Assembly (NCBI GenBank): GCA_903861445.1
Contig: CAIOUK010000178.1
Coordinates: forward strand, 1-19,751
DNA: 19,751 nucleotides
Reading direction: 5' to 3'
Source of the DNA: an uncultured Verrucomicrobia subdivision 3 bacterium
GTDB lineage: Bacteria; Verrucomicrobiota; Verrucomicrobiia; Limisphaerales; UBA11358
Below, in pieces: positions 13,381-19,751 of the stretch. How positions within the stretch are numbered: position 1 is the stretch's first letter; each line of letters starts with the position of its first letter. The notes under the pieces were generated by a model. It had not been told where the DNA came from and made no database searches. It saw only the letters and a list, made by a program, of their open reading frames with translations. A program made the position numbers and the translations under genes.

Positions 13381-15003
13381 ATGAAATCCCGCCTGTTGAC
13401 CGTATGTTTGTTGCTTGCCTGCGCCAGCCAGCTTTGGGCCGCCGATGGTAAAGTAAAATCCTCCGACGCAGCTTATATTCTCACGCCGCCTGCGCCGGCT
13501 ACGCCGCGCATCAATGGGGCAAACGTCTTCGGCGTGCGGCCCGGCTCGCCGTTTCTCTACACCATTCCGGCAACGGGCGCGCGGCCGATGGAGTTTTCCG
13601 TGCAAGATTTGCCGGCGGGTCTGGTTGTGGACGCCAAAACCGGGTGCATCACGGGAGCCTTGAAAAATAAAGGTGAATTCGTCGTCACGTTGCACGCCAA
13701 AAATTCCCTCGGCACGACGGATAAAAAATTTCGCATTGTTGTCGGCGACCAGATGGCGCTGACGCCGCCGATGGGCTGGAACAGTTGGAATTGTTTTGCC
13801 AACAAGGTCACGGAAGCGGATGTGAAGAGCGCCGCGGACGCCATGGTCAAAAGCGGCCTCGTCAATCACGGCTGGAACTACATCAACGTGGATGATTTCT
13901 GGCAGAACCATCGCGGCAAGGAGGGAGCCTCGCACCGACAAGTGAAGGACGCGGAAGACCCGACTTTGCAGGGGGCATTTCGTGATGTGAAGGGCTTCAT
14001 CGTGCCGAACTCGCGCTTTCCTGACATGAAAGGCATGGCGGATTACATCCATAATCTTGGTTTGAAGGCCGGCTTGTATTCCTCGCCCGGCCCGTGGACG
14101 TGCGGCGGCTGCACAGCGAGTTGGCAGCATGAGCAGCAGGACGCGGAAACTTATGCGAAATGGGGTTTTGATTATTTGAAATACGACTGGTGCAGTTACA
14201 GCGAAATTGCGTCCGGAAGAAAGAGCAAAGGCATTACCGAAACACCCGAGGTGCCAGTCTGGAAATCCGGCACGACGAATCCGGAAGGTGCGATTTATCC
14301 GTATCGCGTCATGGGCAAATTTCTGCGCGAACAAAACCGTGACATTGTTTTCAGCCTTTGCCAATACGGCATGGCCGACGTTTGGAAATGGGGCGGCTCC
14401 GTCAATGGCAACTGCTGGCGCACCACCGGCGACATTCGCGACAACTGGAAAAGCATGAGCGACATCGGCTTCAATCAGGATCAGGCCGCGCCTTTTGCCA
14501 AGCCGGGAAATTGGAACGACCCCGATATGCTCGTCGTCGGCCAAGTCGGCTGGGGCAAAACGCATCCGTCGCACCTCACGCCGGACGAGCAATACACGCA
14601 CATCAGTTTGTGGTGCCTGCTCGCCGCGCCGCTGCTCATCGGCTGCGACATGACCAAGTTGGACAACTTCACCCTCAATCTGCTGTGCAACGACGAAGTG
14701 CTGGCGATTGATCAGGATGAACTCGGCAAACAGGCGACGTGCGTGCTGAAAGATGGCGACGTGCGCGTATATGAAAAAGAACTGGCGGACGGCGGACGCG
14801 CCTTCGGCATTTTCAATCTTGGCTTAACCTCGGCGAATTGGGATCTGAAGGCGCTGACGCAATTCGGTCTGACCGGCAAGCAACACGTCCGCGACCTGTG
14901 GCGGCAAAAGGATTTGGCCGACGTGGATGCAGCCAGCGGCAGCTTGCCGCTGACGATTCCGGCACACGGTGTGGTATTCTACAAGCTGACGGCGGCGAAG
15001 TGA
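13381..15003 (+). CDS. Secreted GH27 alpha-galactosidase, copy 1
   Basis: The product is 540 residues. A signal peptide with cleavage after LWA (residues 1-20) predicts export. Residues 34-72 (TPPAPATPRINGANVFGVRP...) match the short He_PIG-associated (NEW1) domain of bacterial galactosidases, followed by a putative Ig-like He_PIG domain (about 73-122). The GH27 barrel starts at LTPPMGWNSWNCF (128-139). The predicted nucleophile is Asp269 in YLKYDWC and the acid/base Asp351 in CWRTTGDIRDNW; VDDFW at 170-174 lines the sugar pocket. A beta-sandwich domain closes the protein from about 445. The fifth-strand loop reads SLCQYG where classical alpha-galactosidases have CEW, so the exact substrate (galactose, N-acetylgalactosamine, arabinopyranose or other) is open. 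First of four tandem paralogues. Confidence 0.9.
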   Translation: MKSRLLTVCLLLACASQLWAADGKVKSSDAAYILTPPAPATPRINGANVFGVRPGSPFLYTIPATGARPMEFSVQDLPAGLVVDAKTGCITGALKNKGEFVVTLHAKNSLGTTDKKFRIVVGDQMALTPPMGWNSWNCFANKVTEADVKSAADAMVKSGLVNHGWNYINVDDFWQNHRGKEGASHRQVKDAEDPTLQGAFRDVKGFIVPNSRFPDMKGMADYIHNLGLKAGLYSSPGPWTCGGCTASWQHEQQDAETYAKWGFDYLKYDWCSYSEIASGRKSKGITETPEVPVWKSGTTNPEGAIYPYRVMGKFLREQNRDIVFSLCQYGMADVWKWGGSVNGNCWRTTGDIRDNWKSMSDIGFNQDQAAPFAKPGNWNDPDMLVVGQVGWGKTHPSHLTPDEQYTHISLWCLLAAPLLIGCDMTKLDNFTLNLLCNDEVLAIDQDELGKQATCVLKDGDVRVYEKELADGGRAFGIFNLGLTSANWDLKALTQFGLTGKQHVRDLWRQKDLADVDAASGSLPLTIPAHGVVFYKLTAAK

Positions 15004-15075
15004 TTCACATCTACAAGCTGGCGATGACCGGTCGCCAAGGCTAAAGCCTGACATACCTTTCGAGCCGGTTTTTGC

Positions 15076-15103
15076 TTGCGATGTAAATTGACCGTCGCAA
15101 AAT
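15076..15103 (+). promoter_or_regulatory. Predicted promoter of GH27 copy 2
   Basis: TTGCGA (15076-15081) and CAAAAT (15098-15103) are 16 bp apart, with GTAAATT between them, and CAAAAT ends 6 bases before the ATG at 15110. The upstream remainder of the 106-bp spacer is much less conserved between copies. Confidence 0.45.
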
Positions 15104-15109
15104 CGGCAG

Positions 15110-16741
15110 ATGAAATTCCGTTTATTGGTCGCCTTTTTCATTGCGTGCGCCGCCCAGCTTTACGCCGCCGATATCAACGCAGTTTCCGCGCCTTACATTC
15201 TCACGCCGCCCGCGCCGGCCACGCCGCGCATCAATGGCGCGAGCGTTTTCGGCGTTCGTCCCGGTTCGCCATTTTTGTTCACCATTCCGGCCACGGGCGA
15301 ACGGCCGATGACTTTTGCCGCCGACAATCTACCGCACGGGTTAAAACTGGATTCCAAAACCGGATGCATCACGGGAACCTTGAAAAATAAGGGCGAATTC
15401 AGCGTCACATTCCGCGCCAAAAACTCCCTTGGCACGGCGGAGAAAAAATTCCGCATTGTCTGCGGCGACCAGATTGCGCTCACCCCGCCGATGGGCTGGA
15501 ACAGTTGGAATTGTTTCGCCCAGGCCGTTTCCGCCGACAAGGTGAAGGCGGCGGCGGATGCGATGGTCAAAAGCGGCCTCATCAACCACGGCTGGACTTA
15601 CATCAATATTGATGACTTTTGGGAAAACCATCAGCCGACGAAAAAACCGGCGTTGCAGGATTTGTTGCAGCCGGTGCGGGACCAAAACGGCGTGATCCAG
15701 CCGAACGCGCGCTTTCCCGACATGAAGGGTTTGGCGGACTATGTTCACGGTCTCGGTTTGAAAATTGGCCTGTATTCCTCGCCCGGCCCGTGGACGTGCG
15801 GCGGTTGTGCGGCGAGCTGGCAGCATGAAGAACAAGATGCGCAAACCTATGCCAAGTGGGGCTTTGATTATTTGAAATACGACTGGTGTTCCTACGACGA
15901 TATCGCCACCGGTCGCATCCCGAACGACAAATACATCCCGCGCTTCAACCAGTCGGATGCCAAAGCCACAAATTACGCGGGCGCGATTTATCCGTATGCG
16001 GTCATGGGCAAATTCCTGCGTGAACAAAAACGCGACATCGTTTTCAGTCTTTGCCAATACGGCATGGCTGATGTGGCAAAATGGGGCGGCTCGGTCAAGG
16101 GCAACTGTTGGCGCGTCACGGATGACATCACCGACGAGTGGGGCCGGGTCAACCGTGGCTGGCTGGGCGAAGGCGGCGGCGACGGCGGCGGCATGGCCAC
16201 CATCGGTTTCAACCAAGATAAGAACGCGCCCTACTCCAAGCCCGGCAACTGGAACGACCCCGACATGCTCGTGGTCGGTCAGGTCGGCTGGGGCAACACG
16301 CATCCGACACGCCTCACGCCGGACGAGCAATATACGCACATCAGCCTGTGGTGTCTGCTCGCCGCGCCGCTGCTCATCGGCTGCGACATGGAGAAGCTGG
16401 ATGCCTTCACCCTTAACTTATTGAGCAACGATGAAGTGCTGGCGATTGATCAGGATGCCCTTGGCAAACAGGCGACGTGCGTGCTGAAAGATGGCGACGT
16501 GCGCGTTTACGAAAAAGAACTGGCCGACGGCAGTCACGCGTTCGGTATTTTTAATCTGGGCGTGGCGGCGGCGAATTGGGAGTTGAAGGCGCTCACGCAA
16601 TTCGGTCTCACCGGTAAGCAACACGTCCGCGACCTGTGGCGGCAAAAGGATTTGGCCGACGTTGATGCGGCGAGCGGCGCATTGCCGCTGACCATTCCCG
16701 CGCACGGCGTGGTGCTTTACAAGCTGACGCCGGCCAAGTGA
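15110..16741 (+). CDS. Secreted GH27 alpha-galactosidase, copy 2
   Basis: The product is 543 residues. The signal peptide ends near LYA (1-19). The NEW1 segment lies at 32-68, the Ig-like domain at about 69-119 and the GH27 barrel from LTPPMGWNSWNCF (124-136). The predicted nucleophile is Asp258 (YLKYDWC) and the acid/base Asp339 (CWRVTDDITDEW). Two regions distinguish it from copy 1. The second-strand loop reads ENHQPTKKPALQDLLQPVR, as in copy 4. A glycine-rich insertion GEGGGDGGG (353-361) directly follows the acid/base segment and is unique to this copy; such a loop probably borders the substrate entrance. The C-terminal domain is nearly identical to copy 1, including DNA stretches with few or no differences. 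Confidence 0.9.
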   Translation: MKFRLLVAFFIACAAQLYAADINAVSAPYILTPPAPATPRINGASVFGVRPGSPFLFTIPATGERPMTFAADNLPHGLKLDSKTGCITGTLKNKGEFSVTFRAKNSLGTAEKKFRIVCGDQIALTPPMGWNSWNCFAQAVSADKVKAAADAMVKSGLINHGWTYINIDDFWENHQPTKKPALQDLLQPVRDQNGVIQPNARFPDMKGLADYVHGLGLKIGLYSSPGPWTCGGCAASWQHEEQDAQTYAKWGFDYLKYDWCSYDDIATGRIPNDKYIPRFNQSDAKATNYAGAIYPYAVMGKFLREQKRDIVFSLCQYGMADVAKWGGSVKGNCWRVTDDITDEWGRVNRGWLGEGGGDGGGMATIGFNQDKNAPYSKPGNWNDPDMLVVGQVGWGNTHPTRLTPDEQYTHISLWCLLAAPLLIGCDMEKLDAFTLNLLSNDEVLAIDQDALGKQATCVLKDGDVRVYEKELADGSHAFGIFNLGVAAANWELKALTQFGLTGKQHVRDLWRQKDLADVDAASGALPLTIPAHGVVLYKLTPAK

Positions 16742-16755
16742 CTTCCGCCCGCAGC

Positions 16756-16787
16756 GTTGTCTCGGTTGAATTGCCCGCCGAGACAGC
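16756..16787. repeat. Inverted repeat between GH27 copies 2 and 3
   Basis: Arms 16756-16765 and 16778-16787 form a 10-bp stem with one wobble (core TGTCTCGG/CCGAGACA) around a 12-base loop, 15 bp after the copy 2 stop. No run of T follows, so it is not a typical intrinsic terminator. It is absent from the other two inter-copy spacers. Confidence 0.6.
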
Positions 16788-16816
16788 CTGGCTGTGGCCG
16801 AATCACGCTTTTCAAC

Positions 16817-16844
16817 TTGTGGTAAAAAATTTCCGCTGCAAAAT
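16817..16844 (+). promoter_or_regulatory. Predicted promoter of GH27 copy 3
   Basis: TTGTGG (16817-16822) and CAAAAT (16839-16844) are 16 bp apart with an A-rich patch between them. CAAAAT ends 6 bases before the ATG at 16851, the same geometry as the other copies although the preceding spacer sequence is different. Confidence 0.45.
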
Positions 16845-16850
16845 CGCCGG

Positions 16851-18602
16851 ATGAAATTCCGTCTATTGTTCGCGCTGATATTTTGTTGCGGCGTCCAGCT
16901 TCGAGCCGCCGATACCAACGCAGTTCCGGTAAATTATTATATTCTTACGCCGCCCGCGCCGGCCACTCCCCGCATCAACGGCGCCAACGTCTTCGGCGTG
17001 CGTCCCGGCTCGCCGTTTTTGTTCACCATTCCGGCGACGGGCGAACGACCGATGGAATTTAGTATCGAAGGCGCACCTGCTGGCTTGATAATTGTTACGA
17101 ACGGAATTGAACCTCAGTGGATAACACAAGGTTTTGGTGTGTTAAAACTCGAGCCTGTCAACGGACAAATGCCGTGGACAACCGAACCTGTTGGCGTGTT
17201 AAAACTCAATCCTATCAACGGACAATTGACTGGCTGGATTGCAGCCAAAGCCGAATACAAAATCGTCTTGTGCGCAAAAAATTCCCAAGGCGTAGCCAAA
17301 AAAGATTTTCGCATCGTCTGCGGCGACCAGTTTGCCCTGACACCACCGATGGGCTGGAATAGTTGGAATTGTTTTGCCCATGCCGTTTCCGCCGACAGAG
17401 TGAAGGCGGCGGCCGACGCGATGGTCAAGAGCGGCCTCATCAACCACGGCTGGACATATATCAACGTGGACGATTTCTGGCAAAACCATCGCGGGCCAAA
17501 AGGGTCTCCAAAGTGGCAGGCGGAGCAGGCCAACGACACGACCTTACATGGCGAATATCGCGATGCCAAAGGATTCATCGTGCCCAACTCGCGTTTTCCC
17601 GACATGAAGGGATTGGCGGATTACATCCATTCGCTCGGCTTGAAGGCTGGTTTGTATTCCTCTCCCGGCCCGTGGACTTGTGGCGGTTGTGTCGGCAGCT
17701 GGGAACACGAACAGCAGGACGCCGAAACCTATGCCAAATGGGGCTACGACTATCTGAAATACGACTGGTGCAGCTATGATGATGTCGCCATGGGCAAGTT
17801 GCCGAACGACAAAAATATTCCGCGCTTCAACCAGTGGGATCGCAAGGCCACAAACTACGCGGGTGCCATTTGGCCTTTTCAACTCATGGGCAATGCCCTA
17901 CGCGAGCAAAAACGTGACATCGTTTACAGCCTTTGCCAATACGGCATGGGCAAGGTCTGGCTCTGGGGCGCTTCCGTCAACGGCCAGTGCTGGCGCACCA
18001 CGGGCGATATTGTTGACTGCTGGGCGGCACCTGACAAAAAAACTTCGGACAGCGTTACCAGCATCGGATTCAACCAGGATGACTACGCCCCCTACGCCAA
18101 GCCCGGCAATTGGAACGATCCCGACATGCTCGTCGTCGGCGAAGTAGGCTGGGGAAATTTGCATCCGACCCGCCTGACGCCGGATGAACAATATTCGCAT
18201 ATCAGCCTGTGGTGTCTGCTTGCCGCGCCGCTGCTCATCGGCTGCGACATGGAAAAGTTTGACGATTTCACGCTGAATCTTTTGAGCAACGATGACGTGT
18301 TGGCGATTGACCAGGACGAACTCGGCAAACAGGCAACGTGCGTTCTGAAAGATGGCAACGTGCGCGTTTATGCGAAGGAGCTGGCGGACGGCGGGCGCGC
18401 GTTCGGCATTTTCAATCTTGGTTCAGCGACGGCGAATTGGGAGCTGAAGGCGCTGACGCAATTTGGCCTTATTGGCAAGCAACACGTCCGCGACCTCTGG
18501 CGGCAAAAGGATTTGGCCGATTTGGATGCGGCGAAAGGAATTTTGCCACTCACGATTCCTGCGCACGGCGTGGTGTTCTACAAGCTGACGGCGGCAAAAT
18601 AA
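16851..18602 (+). CDS. Secreted GH27 alpha-galactosidase, copy 3, with expanded Ig-like domain
   Basis: The product is 583 residues, 40 more than copies 1 and 2. The start is the ATG at 16851 (MKFRLLFALIF), chosen over 16794 because it begins the signal peptide and aligns with the other copies; cleavage is near LRA. The NEW1 segment lies at 33-71. The Ig-like domain is enlarged by a tandem duplication of a 19-residue unit (GVLKLEPVNGQ and GVLKLNPINGQ, residues about 89-126). The barrel starts at LTPPMGWNSWNCF (163-175); the predicted nucleophile is Asp305 and the acid/base Asp386 (CWRTTGDIVDCW). The second-strand loop resembles copy 1 (QNHRG...KGFIVPNSRFP), while the following loop (LPNDKNIPRFNQWDRKATNY) resembles copy 2. 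Its catalytic residues are intact, so it should be active. Confidence 0.9.
   Translation: MKFRLLFALIFCCGVQLRAADTNAVPVNYYILTPPAPATPRINGANVFGVRPGSPFLFTIPATGERPMEFSIEGAPAGLIIVTNGIEPQWITQGFGVLKLEPVNGQMPWTTEPVGVLKLNPINGQLTGWIAAKAEYKIVLCAKNSQGVAKKDFRIVCGDQFALTPPMGWNSWNCFAHAVSADRVKAAADAMVKSGLINHGWTYINVDDFWQNHRGPKGSPKWQAEQANDTTLHGEYRDAKGFIVPNSRFPDMKGLADYIHSLGLKAGLYSSPGPWTCGGCVGSWEHEQQDAETYAKWGYDYLKYDWCSYDDVAMGKLPNDKNIPRFNQWDRKATNYAGAIWPFQLMGNALREQKRDIVYSLCQYGMGKVWLWGASVNGQCWRTTGDIVDCWAAPDKKTSDSVTSIGFNQDDYAPYAKPGNWNDPDMLVVGEVGWGNLHPTRLTPDEQYSHISLWCLLAAPLLIGCDMEKFDDFTLNLLSNDDVLAIDQDELGKQATCVLKDGNVRVYAKELADGGRAFGIFNLGSATANWELKALTQFGLIGKQHVRDLWRQKDLADLDAAKGILPLTIPAHGVVFYKLTAAK
17115..17228 (+). repeat. 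57-bp tandem duplication inside GH27 copy 3
   Basis: Two direct copies of 57 bases, about 17115-17171 and 17172-17228, encode the 19-residue unit twice. They share GTGTTAAAACTC and CAACGGACAA at exactly 57 bases' distance. The length is a multiple of three, so the frame is kept. The copies differ at about a third of positions near their starts and less in the core, so the event is not recent. Confidence 0.8.
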
Positions 18603-18690
18603 TTCGCGCCAATAACCCGGCAAACCGATCAGGGCCGGACGCCAAGGCGAAAAAATAGTCGCGCTTTTCAAGCGGAGCAGAGGTTTTTGC

Positions 18691-18718
18691 TTGCCATGCA
18701 AATTCCCCGCCGTAAAAT
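18691..18718 (+). promoter_or_regulatory. Predicted promoter of GH27 copy 4
   Basis: TTGCCA (18691-18696) and TAAAAT (18713-18718) are 16 bp apart with GCAAATT between them, and TAAAAT ends 6 bases before the ATG at 18725. This is the copy whose -10 element is closest to the sigma-70 consensus. Confidence 0.5.
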
Positions 18719-18724
18719 TATTCG

Positions 18725-19751
18725 ATGAAATTCCGCTTGTTGGTTGCGCTCTTATTTTCTTGCATCGGCAATTTTTGCACCGCTGATACTAACACCGCTC
18801 CCGCGCCATACATTCTCACGCCGCCCGCGCTGGCCACGCCGCGCATCAACGGCGCGAATGTTTTTGGCGTCCGCCCCGGCTCGCCGTTTCTGTTCACGAT
18901 TCCGGCCACGGGCGAACGGCCGATGAACTTTTCCGTAGACAACCTGCCGGCGGGTTTGACGGTGGATGCCAAAACCGGACGCATCACCGGTGCCTTGAAA
19001 AACAAAGGCGAATTCACTGTCACGCTCGTCGCAAAGAATTCCCTCGGCACGGCGGAGAAAAAATTCCGCATCGTCTGCGGCGACCAGATTGCCCTCACAC
19101 CGCCGATGGGCTGGAACAGTTGGAATTGTTTTGCCCACGCCGTTTCCGCCGACAAGGTGAAGCGCGCGGCGGACGCGCTAGTGAACAGCGGACTCATCAA
19201 TCACGGCTGGACTTACATCAATATTGACGACTACTGGGAAAATCATCAGCCAACGGAAGACCCGTCGCTACAGGATTTGTTGCAGCCGGTGCGGGACAAA
19301 GACGGCGTAATCCAGCCGAACGCGCGCTTTCCCGACATGAAGGGCTTGGCGGATTATGTTCACGGCCTCGGTTTGAAAATCGGTTTGTATTCCTCGCCCG
19401 GCCCGTGGACGTGCGGCAAGTGCGCGGCGAGCTGGCAGCACGAAGAGCAAGATGCACAGACGTATGCGAAGTGGGGGTTTGACTATTTGAAATACGACTG
19501 GTGCAGCTACGGCAGCATCGCGTCAGGGAAGATGACGAACGGGGTGAACGTTCCAACTTGGAACAAGAAGTCAACCAATGCCGATGGCGCAATTTATCCA
19601 TATCGCGTCATGGGCGATTGCCTGCGCAAACAAAAGCGCGACATCGTTTATAGCCTTTGCCAATACGGCTATGCTAGTGTTTGGAAATGGGGCGGCTCCG
19701 TCAACGGCAACTGCTGGCGCACCACCGGCGACATCGAGGACACTTGGAAAA
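18725..19751 (+). CDS. Secreted GH27 alpha-galactosidase, copy 4, cut by the window end
   Basis: The first 342 residues are present and the frame is open to the last base. The signal peptide MKFRLLVALLFSCIGNFCTA is followed by the NEW1 segment (32-68), the Ig-like domain (about 69-119) and the GH27 barrel from LTPPMGWNSWNCF (124-136). The predicted nucleophile is Asp258 (YLKYDWC) and the acid/base Asp336 (CWRTTGDIEDTW), so both catalytic residues are in view. The second-strand loop (ENHQPTEDPSLQDLLQPVR) is almost that of copy 2, while the next loop and the acid/base strand (AIYPYRVMG, GSVNGNCWRTTGDI) match copy 1. SLCQYGY differs from SLCQYGM of the other three. The C-terminal sandwich domain lies beyond the window. 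Confidence 0.9.
   Translation, partial: MKFRLLVALLFSCIGNFCTADTNTAPAPYILTPPALATPRINGANVFGVRPGSPFLFTIPATGERPMNFSVDNLPAGLTVDAKTGRITGALKNKGEFTVTLVAKNSLGTAEKKFRIVCGDQIALTPPMGWNSWNCFAHAVSADKVKRAADALVNSGLINHGWTYINIDDYWENHQPTEDPSLQDLLQPVRDKDGVIQPNARFPDMKGLADYVHGLGLKIGLYSSPGPWTCGKCAASWQHEEQDAQTYAKWGFDYLKYDWCSYGSIASGKMTNGVNVPTWNKKSTNADGAIYPYRVMGDCLRKQKRDIVYSLCQYGYASVWKWGGSVNGNCWRTTGDIEDTWK

Noticed and set aside
13276..14601. 441-residue minus-strand ORF opposite GH27 copy 1 and the rdgB start region
   Set aside because: It is an antisense shadow; similar Arg-rich frames recur opposite copies 2, 3 and 4 because those DNA sequences are homologous.
16756..16787. Intrinsic terminator after GH27 copy 2
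   Set aside because: The stem is plausible but is followed by CTGGCTGTGG, with no T-run.
1..19751. tRNA or rRNA genes
   Set aside because: I saw no cloverleaf with a T-loop GGTTCGAATCC-like segment and no rRNA-like sequence on either strand, though a covariance-model scan was not possible.

Overview
The window looks like a chromosomal segment of a moderately GC-rich bacterium, most likely Verrucomicrobiota (Pedosphaera/Limisphaera-like). This rests on the GH27 enzymes carrying the He_PIG-associated N-terminal domain, the PAS sensor ending in a cysteine-rich 'SG-IPIC--CK-IR' domain, the dispersed hairpin repeats of the CACAGAG, CACAGATT and CACGAATT types, and the absence of Shine-Dalgarno sequences. 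It is inference from family knowledge; no 16S gene or taxonomic marker was tested.

Layout. Bases 1-757 (+) hold the 3' end of a sugar nucleotidyltransferase-like gene and a small lipoprotein. Bases 762-4991 (-) hold four housekeeping genes, in transcription order tgt (queuosine tRNA modification), a monothiol glutaredoxin-like gene with a clear rho-independent terminator, panC (pantothenate) and nadB (NAD). Two gaps in this cluster contain palindromic dispersed repeats. Bases 5180-8438 (+) hold glgC (ADP-glucose synthesis) and, 13 bp later, a membrane CHASE3-PAS sensor with no kinase domain. Bases 8562-11539 (+) hold larB-larC-larE, the complete set for the nickel-pincer nucleotide cofactor, without the lactate racemase larA in view. 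They are followed by an inositol-monophosphatase-family gene and an AT-richer 84-residue orphan ORF. rdgB (-) at 12624-13322 carries an in-frame heptanucleotide repeat. From 13381 to the window end (+) lies a tandem array of four secreted GH27 alpha-galactosidase paralogues, the last cut by the window edge.

How it fits together. Most of the window is central metabolism: NAD, CoA, tRNA modification, glycogen, nucleotide sanitation and nickel-cofactor synthesis. The accessory part is the GH27 array, which probably works outside the cytoplasm on alpha-galactosides of plant or algal glycans. Each paralogue has its own promoter-like block (TTGnnn, 16-17 bp, YAAAAT) ending exactly 6 nt before its ATG, which suggests leaderless mRNAs. 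The paralogues also appear to be mosaics that have exchanged active-site loops.

The items most worth a second look are the leaderless geometry of the array, the loop mosaicism, the repeat insertions that reshape coding regions (larB C-terminus, rdgB interior, GH27 copy 3), and the uncharacterised cysteine domain on the PAS sensor.
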